The position numbers and the translations under genes were made by a program. The notes below the pieces were generated by a model. That model had not been told where the DNA came from, did not search any database, and saw nothing but the letters and a program-made list of their open reading frames with translations. A DNA stretch of 64,000 bases from Thalassobellus sediminis (GTDB lineage: Bacteria > Bacteroidota > Bacteroidia > Flavobacteriales > Flavobacteriaceae), in contig NZ_JBISCD010000038.1 in NCBI RefSeq assembly GCF_044386045.1, positions 62,001-126,000 on the forward strand. Direction: 5' to 3'. Shown here piece after piece: positions 43,349 to 51,739 of this stretch. Position 1 is the first letter of the stretch. Every line of letters starts with the position of its first letter.

Positions 43349-45598
43349 ATGGAATATCTTTTAAAAGCTAGTGCTGTTATTACTATTTTTTATTTGTGCT
43401 ACAAACTGTTTTTACAGCGTGATACGTTTTTTGAATTTAATAGGGTGTTTCTATTATTAGGTATTATTACAGGATTTCTTATTCCGTTTGTTGTCATTCC
43501 TATTTACGTTGAATACTCGCCAATAGACCTATCTAATTTTACGACTAATACTTACACACTAACTGAAACCATTGAAGAACATTTTAATTTAGTAGATCTC
43601 ATTCCTATTATATATATAATGGGTGTTATTGGATTTTCTATTCGTTTTATAATTCAATTAGTATCCTTGTCTCGTGTTATCCTAAAAAACAAGCGTGACA
43701 AGCAAAGCCATTTTACCATTATTACAACTACTAATAATATTTTACCTTTCTCTTACTTTAAATGGATTGTGTTTAACCCTGCTCTATTTAACAAAGAAGA
43801 ATTAAAGCAAATTATAGCGCATGAAATGGTGCATGTTAAACAATACCATTCTATAGATAATATAGTAACACAACTCGCTTGTATTGTACTTTGGTTTAAC
43901 CCTTTTATATGGCTATACAATAAAGATTTAAAACAAAACTTAGAATTTATTGCCGACCAAAATGCACAACAAAAAACCGATTGTAAAAAAAGCTACCAAT
44001 ACACCTTATTAAAAACAAGTATGCCAACTCATCAACTGGCTTTAACCAATAATTTTTATAACTCATTAATCAAAAAACGAATCATTATGTTACACAAATC
44101 AAAATCAAAGAAAATCAATCAAATTAAGTATGCTTTAGTTATCCCTCTGTTAGCCGTGTTTTTAATGAGTTTTAATACTGAAGAAGTTTATGTTAATTCT
44201 GAATCTAAAACCAATCCAACCATAGCTAATTCACAGACTGAGACTGAAGAATTCATTATCTCAGGCTCGGTTTCATTAGAAGGAATAGGCTCTAAATTAA
44301 AGGGAGTATACCTCTCAATTGAAAAAAAACAAAGAGGTGTTCTAACAAATTCAAATGGCGAATTTAAAATTAAATCCGCTATTGGCGATAAAATTATCAT
44401 TTCTAAAAAAGGCTTACATTCTAAAGAAATTACAATAAAAAACAAAGATTATTTAAATATTATACTTGGTACAGTTAGCGGATTAATCATAGATGCTATG
44501 AATCCAAAAAAGCCTATTTATTATATACACGGAAAAAAGGTTTCTAAAAAAGTTTATAATAGAATATCTGATAGTATTATGAAAACAGCTTTTACAAAAA
44601 AGTCAAATAATAATAATAATAATAAAAGTCAATCTATTGTATCTGGTATTGTAACCGATATTAAAGGAAACCCTATTGAAAAGGTTATGATTATAAACGG
44701 AACTAATTCTGGAGTTATGACAAATAACAAGGGGGAATATAAAATTAAGTCCCAAAAAGGTGATGAGCTAATTTTTACTTTTGAAGGCATGGCTACACAA
44801 AAAATTAAAGTAGAAAATAAAACACAGCTTAATATTCAGTTACAACCAGAAAATAAAAAAAGTAAAACATCTACTTGGAAAGTTAGATTTGGAGTGAATG
44901 CTAACGAAGAAAACAATAAAGTACCTTTAATTTTATTAGATGGGAAAGAAATTTCTAATGAAGAATTTGAAAAAATAGACCCTAAAAGCATTAAATCAAT
45001 TGATGTCTTAAAAGACGAAAAAGCTGAAAAAATATATGGTGAAAAAGGTAAAAATGGTGTCCTTATTATTACCACAAAAGAAAAAACTACTGGGGTAACA
45101 GTAATTGGATATGGCAAACCATCTGATTCTAATAAGAATACAGGAATTTTAACAGGAATAGATTGCAGATCTACTTTAATTATTCTTGATGGTAAAGAAA
45201 TAGAAAAAAAAGAACTAGAAGATATTCACGATACTGATGTAGAGTCTGTTAACATATTTAGAAACGAAGAAGCTATAGAGAAATACGGTAAAAAAGGTGA
45301 AAATGGGGTTATTGTAATTACCACAAAAGGAAAAGCTTCTGAAGTATTAGTAACTGGATATGGCAAATCATCTGACTCTATCAACGATAGCCAGAGTATA
45401 AGAATAAGAGCTACATCTACGGCAAATGGTAAACAGCCTTTAGTTATTGTTGATGGGAAAGAATTACCTTATGAAAAACTAGAAAAGATAAAGCCTGACA
45501 ACATTAAATCAATTGACGTCTTAAAAGACGAAAAGGCTATAGAGAAATACGGTAAAAAAGGTAAAAACGGTGTTGTAGAAATTACTACTAAAAAGTAA
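43349..45598 (+). CDS. M56 (BlaR1-like) membrane metallopeptidase with TonB-plug-like C-terminal repeats
   Basis: The 749-residue protein starts with four membrane helices and an M56 peptidase domain (zinc motif HEMVH at 158-162, downstream EFIADQNA). After a fifth helix (about 250-272) come two carboxypeptidase-regulatory-like domains (about 300-370 and 425-500). Then three plug-like repeats end in the form (S/N)IxRNExA..YGxxGxNGVxxITTK (about 545-580, 630-660, 710-749). A beta-lactam-binding domain is absent. It probably cleaves the upstream repressor on an envelope signal, with the repeats outside. Confidence 0.85.
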   Translation: MEYLLKASAVITIFYLCYKLFLQRDTFFEFNRVFLLLGIITGFLIPFVVIPIYVEYSPIDLSNFTTNTYTLTETIEEHFNLVDLIPIIYIMGVIGFSIRFIIQLVSLSRVILKNKRDKQSHFTIITTTNNILPFSYFKWIVFNPALFNKEELKQIIAHEMVHVKQYHSIDNIVTQLACIVLWFNPFIWLYNKDLKQNLEFIADQNAQQKTDCKKSYQYTLLKTSMPTHQLALTNNFYNSLIKKRIIMLHKSKSKKINQIKYALVIPLLAVFLMSFNTEEVYVNSESKTNPTIANSQTETEEFIISGSVSLEGIGSKLKGVYLSIEKKQRGVLTNSNGEFKIKSAIGDKIIISKKGLHSKEITIKNKDYLNIILGTVSGLIIDAMNPKKPIYYIHGKKVSKKVYNRISDSIMKTAFTKKSNNNNNNKSQSIVSGIVTDIKGNPIEKVMIINGTNSGVMTNNKGEYKIKSQKGDELIFTFEGMATQKIKVENKTQLNIQLQPENKKSKTSTWKVRFGVNANEENNKVPLILLDGKEISNEEFEKIDPKSIKSIDVLKDEKAEKIYGEKGKNGVLIITTKEKTTGVTVIGYGKPSDSNKNTGILTGIDCRSTLIILDGKEIEKKELEDIHDTDVESVNIFRNEEAIEKYGKKGENGVIVITTKGKASEVLVTGYGKSSDSINDSQSIRIRATSTANGKQPLVIVDGKELPYEKLEKIKPDNIKSIDVLKDEKAIEKYGKKGKNGVVEITTKK

Positions 45599-45616
45599 AC
45601 TCCACACTACTCTTCA

Positions 45617-45652
45617 TAAAAAAAGACACTCAGAAATGAGTGTCTTTTTTTA
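45617..45652 (+). terminator. terminator of the blaI-M56 operon
   Basis: AAAAAAGACACTCA (45619-45632) pairs perfectly with TGAGTGTCTTTTTT (45637-45650) around loop GAAA. Confidence 0.85.
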
Positions 45653-45706
45653 TATATTCAATTTTGAAAAAAGATAAAACCATTAAAAACAGTACATTTT
45701 TTAATA

Positions 45707-45790
45707 AAAACCCCCTTGGTTTTTAAAACCCCCTTCCAAAAACCCCTTGAATAGTTTACATATGAAACTATAATAACTACAAATAGTTTC
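45707..45790 (+). promoter_or_regulatory. C-run tandem repeats, ATAGTTT dyads and an E. coli-like promoter
   Basis: Three AAAACCCC(C)TT units lie at 45707, 45725 and 45739. ATAGTTT (45751-45757), AAACTAT (45765-45771) and ATAGTTT (45783-45789) make two dyads. TTGAAT (45747-45752) and TATAAT (45769-45774) are spaced 16 bases, the sigma-70 pattern of proteobacteria rather than TAnnTTTG. The arrangement precedes the small ORF at 45819. Confidence 0.4.
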
Positions 45791-45818
45791 AATTAAAAAC
45801 GTACACAAGGAGAGTCAC

Positions 45819-45923
45819 ATGAATATCGAAACCAATTTGATTTTATTACTTACACTTTCGTATTCAATTTCATCGATTTCATTAAAAACACTTGGAAGGA
45901 AGATTCCCAATTATATATATTGA
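45819..45923 (+). CDS. possible 34-residue hydrophobic peptide with a strong Shine-Dalgarno
   Basis: An ATG ORF encodes MNIETNLILLLTLSYSISSI followed by SLKTLGRKIPNYIY. It has one hydrophobic stretch and a basic end. AAGGAG at 45807-45812 is spaced 6 bases from the ATG, which is unusual in this lineage, where ribosome sites are rarely SD-like. A second tiny ORF (45977-46036, MITLAKFVVDLITFILSII) follows. Both could be small membrane peptides (toxin-like or regulatory) or chance. No family recognised. Confidence 0.35.
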   Translation: MNIETNLILLLTLSYSISSISLKTLGRKIPNYIY

Positions 45924-46076
45924 AAAAACAATCAATAAACGGAGTCTAATATTAACCTTTTAAAACCAAAAAAAATATGATAACACTTGCCAAATTTGTA
46001 GTCGATTTAATCACCTTCATATTATCGATTATTTAATCCTTACAAATGGTAGAACTTAGTCTAGAATAAGTTTTAC

Positions 46077-46084
46077 TATTTTTG
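46077..46084 (+). promoter_or_regulatory. putative -7 box for the 50-residue protein
   Basis: TATTTTTG matches TAnnTTTG, 22 bases before the ATG at 46107. Confidence 0.45.
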
Positions 46085-46106
46085 TTTTATAACAAGGATT
46101 ATAAAA

Positions 46107-46259
46107 ATGAAAAAGCAAGTCTTCAAATTTTTAGCAAAAGTTAATAAAACACTACTACCTAGTTACTCTAAAAAGCAATTAGATTTAGCAAAAGCAACCA
46201 AACTACAAATAGCTATTATTGGCTGGAGGTGGTTTGTTACTAAAAATGCTTTAGATTAA
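46107..46259 (+). CDS. 50-residue basic protein, conserved flavobacterial type
   Basis: The short gene encodes MKKQVFKFLAKVNKTLLPSY then SKKQLDLAKATKLQIAIIGW and RWFVTKNALD. I recognise the LLPSYSKKQLDLxKAxKxQxAIIGWR pattern as a common small flavobacterial protein (no established role; sometimes mislabelled in annotations). It is soluble to peripheral, rich in Lys. It has a -7 box at good distance, and its stop overlaps the convergent gene's stop by 4 bases. Too short for most gene finders. Confidence 0.75.
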   Translation: MKKQVFKFLAKVNKTLLPSYSKKQLDLAKATKLQIAIIGWRWFVTKNALD

Positions 46260-46444
46260 TTTTTTACCTTAAAAACTTTCTCTAAAATAGTATCCATTAA
46301 ACACCATTTTGTAATGGACGATTGTAATAAGTTAGCACCAACAAATGCTGTAAACCATAGCCAATTTATATTTACATAGATAGCTAATAGTAAACTTATT
46401 AAAATAAATGTTCCTGCAATACCTCTAACAATTCTATTTTTCAT
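46256..46444 (-). CDS. YgaP-like (DUF2892) two-helix membrane protein
   Basis: The 62-residue protein matches the DUF2892/YgaP transmembrane domain: MKNRIVRGIAGTFILISLLL, a WLWFTAFVGANLLQSSIT middle helix and the conserved cysteine in KWCLMDTIL. Some homologues bind or transfer sulfur with a rhodanese domain, absent here. A Crp/Fnr-like dyad lies 50 bases upstream of the ATG, as before the cytochrome/thioredoxin pair. Confidence 0.82.
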   Translation of the reverse strand: MKNRIVRGIAGTFILISLLLAIYVNINWLWFTAFVGANLLQSSITKWCLMDTILEKVFKVKN

Positions 46445-46493
46445 CTGTTTTATTTAATTAATGTAAAGATATACTCGGATGACACGAAAGAGT

Positions 46494-46507
46494 GTAACAA
46501 TAGTTAC
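46494..46507 (-). promoter_or_regulatory. Crp/Fnr-type site GTAAC-N4-GTTAC upstream of the DUF2892 gene
   Basis: GTAACTATTGTTAC read on the minus strand. It is followed 22 bases later by TATCTTTA (a -7-like box) and lies 50 bases from the ATG. The spacing matches the second site at 47490 exactly. Regulators of this type bind near -41.5 to activate. Confidence 0.6.
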
Positions 46508-46669
46508 TAAGAAAAAAAGCACCCAAATAATGAATGCTTTTAAATTCAAATGAATCAACCAAATACAACTAATTGAGTTAGTCACTCTTTCTAATTGTAA
46601 CTTATTATTATTACTTTATATAAATAAAAGCAATTATATATATGAAAAAACGAAACCACAAACACTATA

Positions 46670-46963
46670 TTAAACGTTTTTAATTACACTTATAATGTCA
46701 TCTTTTTTTACTACTCCAGACAGTCGCCATATTTGTTTACCATCATTAAAAATTATTAATGTAGGTACGCCTCTAACTTGATAACGTGAAGCTAATGCTT
46801 GATTTTTATCAACATCAATTTTAATAATTGAAACACGTTCACCTAAAGCATCTTTAACTTGTTTTAAAATAGGACTCATCATTTTACATGGCCCACACCA
46901 TTCTGCAAAAAAGTCAACTAAAACAGGTTTGTTTTGATTTAATATTTCAGAAAATTTACTCAT
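46670..46963 (-). CDS. trxA: thioredoxin
   Basis: The 97-residue protein is a minimal thioredoxin: VDFFAEWCGPCKMM (active-site C23-G-P-C26), DVDKNQALASRYQVRGVPTLI with the cis-Pro, and no signal peptide, so cytoplasmic. It reduces protein disulphides with thioredoxin reductase. It starts 6 bases after the cytochrome gene's stop, so they are co-transcribed. Confidence 0.93.
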   Translation of the reverse strand: MSKFSEILNQNKPVLVDFFAEWCGPCKMMSPILKQVKDALGERVSIIKIDVDKNQALASRYQVRGVPTLIIFNDGKQIWRLSGVVKKDDIISVIKNV

Positions 46964-46969
46964 TGCTGA

Positions 46970-47440
46970 TTATTGTTCTTTACCAATATTCATTTTTCCT
47001 TTTTGTTCTTTAAAATGAGCTTCAAACCAGTCTGGTTGTGCTATATCATTTTCAAACATATAATCTGCTATTTTTTCAATAGTTTGTTCTGGATATGGTG
47101 TTTTTGGCATCACACCAAAGCGATTAACAGCTCCAAACATTTTTGCGTTTTCTTTGGTTGGATTTTTAATCCACTCTTGCATAGAATTAACAAAATCTTC
47201 TTTAGACGTATTATTGTTAATATACATTTTTTTAATAGCAATCATTGGTGGTGCTAATCTGGCATCATGACTAGCAGAAGGGCTATGACATGCATAACAA
47301 TAAATTTCCATTAACTTTTTTCCTGGATGTACTTCATCTGATTTAGACTCAGAAATTGTCACTTTTTTAATTTCTTTTTTTGAATTATTACAACTTAATA
47401 ATGTAAAAAAACAAAGTATTCCTACAAAAAAATATTTCAT
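46970..47440 (-). CDS. monohaem cytochrome c lipoprotein
   Basis: The 156-residue protein has a lipoprotein signal (ILCFFTLLSC, Cys 17) and one c-type haem site CYACH (about 48-52). A methionine ligand candidate is in RFGVMPKTPYPEQTI. It is a periplasmic electron carrier, perhaps for a terminal or nitrogen-oxide reductase. It forms an operon with trxA and has the same GTAAC dyad promoter as the DUF2892 gene. Confidence 0.85.
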   Translation of the reverse strand: MKYFFVGILCFFTLLSCNNSKKEIKKVTISESKSDEVHPGKKLMEIYCYACHSPSASHDARLAPPMIAIKKMYINNNTSKEDFVNSMQEWIKNPTKENAKMFGAVNRFGVMPKTPYPEQTIEKIADYMFENDIAQPDWFEAHFKEQKGKMNIGKEQ

Positions 47441-47489
47441 ACTCTATAAATTTATAGCATAAAAATACTTGAATTTTAATTGGTAAAAG

Positions 47490-47503
47490 GTAACATATGT
47501 TAC
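47490..47503 (-). promoter_or_regulatory. Crp/Fnr-type site GTAAC-N4-GTTAC upstream of the cytochrome-trxA operon
   Basis: GTAACATATGTTAC is a perfect 14-bp palindrome, followed after 22 bases on the minus strand by TATTTTTA and 50 bases from the ATG at 47440. The same geometry is seen at 46494. Confidence 0.65.
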
Positions 47504-47536
47504 TTTTAAAAAATATTTTGAGATGTTTTTTAAAAC

Positions 47537-47580
47537 AAAAAAGCCTTAACAACTTTATTTCAAAGTATATTAAGGCTTTT
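47537..47580 (-). terminator. terminator of the alginate MFS-SDR operon
   Basis: On the minus strand AAAAGCCTTAA pairs with TTAAGGCTTTT (11 bp), with an inner ACTTT/AAAGT helix, followed by six T. Confidence 0.75.
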
Positions 47581-47618
47581 ACAAACCAACTAAACTATCT
47601 TATTATTCTAGAAAAATC

Positions 47619-48383
47619 CTAAATCCCTAAACCTTGCCCTCCACCAACTTGTATTGTTTCTGCTGTTAAAAAAGCTGCATCATCACTTACTAAGAATGAA
47701 ATTACAGAAGCAACTTCTTGTGGCTGACCTAATCTTCCTAATAGAATATTATTCTTCCAAGAGGCAAACACTTCTGGTTTAGAAGATTTAATTTCTTTAT
47801 GGAATGGTGTATCAATAGTACCTGGAGATACAGCATTCACTCTAATTCCGTACTCAGCAAGATCCTTTGCTAATGCTCTTGTTAAAGCATGAACTGCAGC
47901 TTTAGATGTTCCATAAATACCAGCTCCAGGTCCACCAGCATTCCATCCTGCTATTGATGTGTAATTAATAATTGAAGGATTTTCACCCTTTTTAAGAAAT
48001 GGAATAGCAGCTCTTGAAGCAAAAAATGCCGAATCAAGATTTAATGCCATTACAAATCTGTAAAACTCTGTGGTCATTCCTTCAAATCTAGATCTACCTC
48101 CTAAACCACCTGCATTGTTTATAAGAACATCTATTCTACCATACTTTTCTCCAATTTCATTAATGTTTGAAGTAACAGCTTCTTCGTTTGTAACATCAAA
48201 ACCGTAATACTCTGAATTGATTCCGGCTTCAGTAAGTTCTTCAACTCTTTTAGCTCCTGATGCATCTTCAATACCATTTAATATTATTGTATATCCGTCT
48301 TTACCCAATCTTTTTGCCACCTCGAATCCAATACCTCCAGTAGCTCCGGTAATTACAGCAACTCTTCCCTTTAAATTACTCAT
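47619..48383 (-). CDS. SDR-family reductase, probable DEH reductase of the alginate locus
   Basis: The 254-residue classical SDR has the cofactor loop TGATGGIG (13-20), NNAGG, and the catalytic Ser-Tyr-Lys set with YGTSK (about 157-161). In alginate pathways an SDR of this size reduces 4-deoxy-L-erythro-5-hexoseulose uronate (DEH) to 2-keto-3-deoxygluconate (KDG). That role is inferred from its place after the MFS permease gene. Kinase and aldolase for KDG are not in the window. Confidence 0.82.
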   Translation of the reverse strand: MSNLKGRVAVITGATGGIGFEVAKRLGKDGYTIILNGIEDASGAKRVEELTEAGINSEYYGFDVTNEEAVTSNINEIGEKYGRIDVLINNAGGLGGRSRFEGMTTEFYRFVMALNLDSAFFASRAAIPFLKKGENPSIINYTSIAGWNAGGPGAGIYGTSKAAVHALTRALAKDLAEYGIRVNAVSPGTIDTPFHKEIKSSKPEVFASWKNNILLGRLGQPQEVASVISFLVSDDAAFLTAETIQVGGGQGLGI

Positions 48384-48414
48384 ATCTTTAAATTTTATTT
48401 TTTATTATTATTTA

Positions 48415-49695
48415 TTAATTTGTTTCCTTTACTGGTCCAATCTCTTTTATTAAAACATATAGAAATAACAAAGACATTGGTATTGTTATAGCTATTACAA
48501 TAAATGCTGGTGTATAAGAGTTTGTTGTTATTTGGCCAATAAACCAGTTCATTATCATTACAGATAAAGCAGCTACAGTTCCTGCTAATCCTGCTAATGT
48601 TCCTACTGAAGGCCCTTTAAATAAATCACTAGAAATAGTTTGTATGTTACCTATTGCAAACTGAAAACCAAATAAGACCAAGGTGGCGATATAAATGAAA
48701 GTCATGAAATTATTTTCATTTACAAAGAATATAATTCCTATCAATCCAAAGAATATCATAATACTACCCAATGTTATAGTAATTTTTCTTGATTTATTTA
48801 CAGACATTGTCTCCATTAATTTACCAGAAAACCATCCCCCAACAATACTTCCTGCTGCACCACCTAAATAAGATATCCAAATAGTTTCTCCTATTTGTTC
48901 TATACTTAATCCGAATTTTGAATTTAAATATATTGGCATCCATCCTACAAAAAACCACCAAATTGGCTCTATAAAGAATCTACATAACAGTAAGCCCCAG
49001 GATTGTTTATAGCTTAATATTTTACCAATGCTTAAACTTTTTACCTTTTTATTACTTAATAGCTCTTCTTTTTCTATTCTATCAGAGACTATTAAATTTC
49101 TCTCCTCTTCTGTAACCCAAGGATGTTTTTCTGGTGTAGATTTATTTAAAAACAACCAAGGAATAACCCATAATATACCTACTGACCCTAAGATTATATA
49201 TGTAGTTTTCCATCCGAACTGAGCATATAAAAATATAATTATCACTGGTGCAATTACATTTCCTATGGAAGCTCCTGCATTGAAAATACCTTGAGCTATA
49301 GCTCGCTCTCTAATAGGGAACCATTCACCGTTACTTTTTACAGCTCCTGGCCAATTTCCTGCTTCCCCTAAACCTAAAAGAGCTCGTACTACCGACATTG
49401 ATATTAAACCTCTCGCAAATGCATGGAAAACTGATGCTAAAGACCAGATTACAATAGAAATTACAAAACCTAAGCGTGTTCCAATTTTATCATATAGTTT
49501 GCCCGATAAAAATTTACCTGCTGCGTAGGTTGCCATAAAAATATTTAACATTATTGCATAATCGGAATTGTCCATACCGAGGTCTTTTCCCATTTCAGGC
49601 CATAGTAATGCAAAAGCTGTTCTATCTATATAATTTATAACCGTAGCTATAAAAATTAATGTGATAATCCACCAACGTAAGCCTTTAATTTTCAT
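48415..49695 (-). CDS. MFS permease of the hexuronate/ACS type
   Basis: The 426-residue protein has 12 membrane helices and ACS-family features: VINYIDRTAFALLWPEMGKD (18-37) at helix 1, GKFLSGKLYDKIGTRLGF (motif A), and the RALLGLGEAGNWPGAVKSNGEWFP block typical of ExuT/DgoT-like permeases. It likely moves unsaturated uronate or DEH monomers across the inner membrane. It forms an operon with the SDR (31-base gap). Confidence 0.88.
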   Translation of the reverse strand: MKIKGLRWWIITLIFIATVINYIDRTAFALLWPEMGKDLGMDNSDYAIMLNIFMATYAAGKFLSGKLYDKIGTRLGFVISIVIWSLASVFHAFARGLISMSVVRALLGLGEAGNWPGAVKSNGEWFPIRERAIAQGIFNAGASIGNVIAPVIIIFLYAQFGWKTTYIILGSVGILWVIPWLFLNKSTPEKHPWVTEEERNLIVSDRIEKEELLSNKKVKSLSIGKILSYKQSWGLLLCRFFIEPIWWFFVGWMPIYLNSKFGLSIEQIGETIWISYLGGAAGSIVGGWFSGKLMETMSVNKSRKITITLGSIMIFFGLIGIIFFVNENNFMTFIYIATLVLFGFQFAIGNIQTISSDLFKGPSVGTLAGLAGTVAALSVMIMNWFIGQITTNSYTPAFIVIAITIPMSLLFLYVLIKEIGPVKETN

Positions 49696-49985
49696 CTATT
49701 TAAATTTTATTAATTCTAGTTTAATCGTCTCGATTTTGTTTCAAACAAAGACTTAAATATTTTTGGTATTAAATACAACTTACCTAATACCACAACACAA
49801 AGTGTTGTAATTAAATATCTTAACAATTCAACTTATATCTTTAACCTTGCAGATTGCAAGTATTAAAAGTTTTATTTTAAACTTTTTTTTGTGAAGAAAT
49901 ACTTTAACTTTAAAGTAGTCACTTCCCTCCTATTTTTATTTATATTTTAATGAAGTATAGCGTGCAACATAACTTCAATTAAACT
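49696..49985. other. leader region of the MFS permease, with dyads and a shared 12-mer
   Basis: ACAACAC-AAA-GTGTTGT (49792-49808) and CTTGCA-GAT-TGCAAG (49846-49860) are perfect small dyads. ACTTCCCTCCTA (49921-49932) recurs at 59928-59939 in the susC leader. No TGGTnnACCA site and no TAnnTTTG box were found here. Confidence 0.5.
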
Positions 49986-50687
49986 TTATACATTATAACA
50001 GTATTGATAAAGAGCTTTAAAATGAACTTTCATTTTTTCTTTTGCTAATTTTGGGTTTTTCAACTTAATAGCTTCATAAATATCTTCATGCTCTTTTATC
50101 CCAATATAGGCCTGATTATCATCACATACATGATACTTTGCAAAATTGGTTATTATCTCGGGTGTAATAGTTAGCATAAATGTATTCATTGTACTATTCC
50201 CACTAGCTTTAGCTATGGCTAAATGAAACAATAAATCTTCTTGAACTGCATTTTCATTATTTATTACTTTTTTAGAATAAGCATTCAACGTTTGTTCCAT
50301 ATGCTTTAAATCTTCATCTGTTCGTCTTAATGCTGCTAATTTTACCGTTTTTAATTCTAATAAAATTCTAGTTTCAACTAATGATTTAAAATCTGGTTTT
50401 TTTAAACGCAAGATATCTTCAATCATACCATTCATAGCAATAACTCCTATGTTTGCTACAAATGTTCCACTTTGTGGAATGGATTTTAATAATCCATAAA
50501 ATTCTAACCTTTGAATTGCATCACGAACATTACTTCTGCTTACTTCAAACTTCTCGGATAGCATACGTTCAGATGGTAACTTATCTCCTGGCTCTAAATT
50601 TTTAAAATTTATTAAATCTCTAATCTTACTTATAATGTTATTTTGAACCTCTTGATTATCACTTATTGTTGCTGCTTCTAATTTCAT
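49986..50687 (-). CDS. GntR/FadR-family regulator of the alginate locus
   Basis: The 233-residue protein has an N-terminal winged helix (KLPSERMLSEKFEVSRSNVR) and a C-terminal FCD ligand domain with metal-type histidines (LLFHLAIAKASGN, KEHEDIYEA, MKVHFKALY). Family members in uronate loci bind pathway intermediates such as KDG or DEH and derepress. The palindrome at 50707 directly before its gene and the tandem sites before susC are probable operators. Confidence 0.88.
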   Translation of the reverse strand: MKLEAATISDNQEVQNNIISKIRDLINFKNLEPGDKLPSERMLSEKFEVSRSNVRDAIQRLEFYGLLKSIPQSGTFVANIGVIAMNGMIEDILRLKKPDFKSLVETRILLELKTVKLAALRRTDEDLKHMEQTLNAYSKKVINNENAVQEDLLFHLAIAKASGNSTMNTFMLTITPEIITNFAKYHVCDDNQAYIGIKEHEDIYEAIKLKNPKLAKEKMKVHFKALYQYCYNV

Positions 50688-50706
50688 TTTCTAACTATTT
50701 ATAAAA

Positions 50707-50718
50707 TTGGTTAACCAA
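50707..50718. promoter_or_regulatory. GntR-type operator before the regulator gene
   Basis: TTGGTTAACCAA is a perfect 12-bp palindrome 20 bases from the ATG at 50687. It shares TGGTnnACCA with three sites at 60051-60086, suggesting autoregulation. Confidence 0.65.
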
Positions 50719-50788
50719 ATAATATTGTTAAATTTAAAAAAATATAACGAACCCTATTTATTTAAAATTATTTTTTAATAATAACTTA

Positions 50789-51724
50789 TTAATGAGATAC
50801 ATTCAATTCGTAATACTTAACTCTAGCAAATGCATCTTTATCTGTTGACACTAAATAATTTCCTGCTTTAAAATAATTTTCAAAAACATTCCATTTTTTT
50901 ATGTGAGCGCTATTATAAACTACTTTCTCTTCATCATTTAAAATAACTTCCATTTTACCATCTGATACTTTTACCTCCAATGTAAAAGGATCAAACCCAA
51001 CATATTTTGAGAAATTATATCCCTCATCATCCGTCCAAGAATCTGTTTTTAAAATATCTATATCAGAAGCATTTAAATCTTTTAACACTTTAGTCTTGAC
51101 CCGCACATAACCATAATTCCAATAAATCTTCAACATTGGAGGTGCATTGTTATCATCCTCTCCAATTAAATCGCGCTGCTCATTAGTTAACCTACCATGA
51201 ATTTGCATGATAATAGTTCTATGATATTTACCTCCAGAATCCTTAGAAATTTCATCCATTGATAAGGTTCCTTTCATATTACCACCTTGTAAAAAAGTCC
51301 AATTAGTATTATTACTTCCAGGATCCATCTGCTCTCTCAACTCAGTTCTAGAATACGACGAATTTGCTGTTGAAGCTCCTGGATACGTATAAAATACTAA
51401 GGCGCCATTTATTGAATCATTATAAAAAAATGGCTTTAACGTTTCATTGGTTGCATAACTTAAAATTTCTGGTGGCTTCACTTCTGTTGGATTTCCTATT
51501 GGCAATGTTACTTTCCAATTATTTAAATCAATATTTGGTAAATTATAAGTTACCGCTTCTTCCTTTTCAACTTCTTCAATCTCATCAATTACTTCTTCCT
51601 CTTCAATTTCAACTTCAAGCTCTAGAACATCTTCATTACTTTGACAGTTAAAACACGTTAGAATAAAAACAACCATTACTAATAGTTTCTTTACTGATTG
51701 TAATATGTATCTATTTATGATCAT
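50789..51724 (-). CDS. PL7 alginate lyase, surface-lipoprotein type, acidic linker
   Basis: The 311-residue protein has a lipoprotein signal (VFILTCFNC), a strongly acidic linker (about 33-60, run of Glu/Asp), and a PL7 jelly roll (about 65-311). It shows the three PL7 blocks: SRTELREQM, MQIHG, and YFKAGNY. The Arg, Gln, His and Tyr of these blocks are the catalytic and binding set. It cleaves alginate by beta-elimination and is probably endolytic at the surface. It is nearly a duplicate of the next gene. Last gene of the susC operon. Confidence 0.92.
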   Translation of the reverse strand: MIINRYILQSVKKLLVMVVFILTCFNCQSNEDVLELEVEIEEEEVIDEIEEVEKEEAVTYNLPNIDLNNWKVTLPIGNPTEVKPPEILSYATNETLKPFFYNDSINGALVFYTYPGASTANSSYSRTELREQMDPGSNNTNWTFLQGGNMKGTLSMDEISKDSGGKYHRTIIMQIHGRLTNEQRDLIGEDDNNAPPMLKIYWNYGYVRVKTKVLKDLNASDIDILKTDSWTDDEGYNFSKYVGFDPFTLEVKVSDGKMEVILNDEEKVVYNSAHIKKWNVFENYFKAGNYLVSTDKDAFARVKYYELNVSH

Positions 51725-51739
51725 TAATTAAAACTGTAT

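Noticed and set aside
45977..46036. 19-residue hydrophobic ORF
   Set aside because: Too short and without a -7 box to list as a gene. Mentioned only with its neighbour at 45819.
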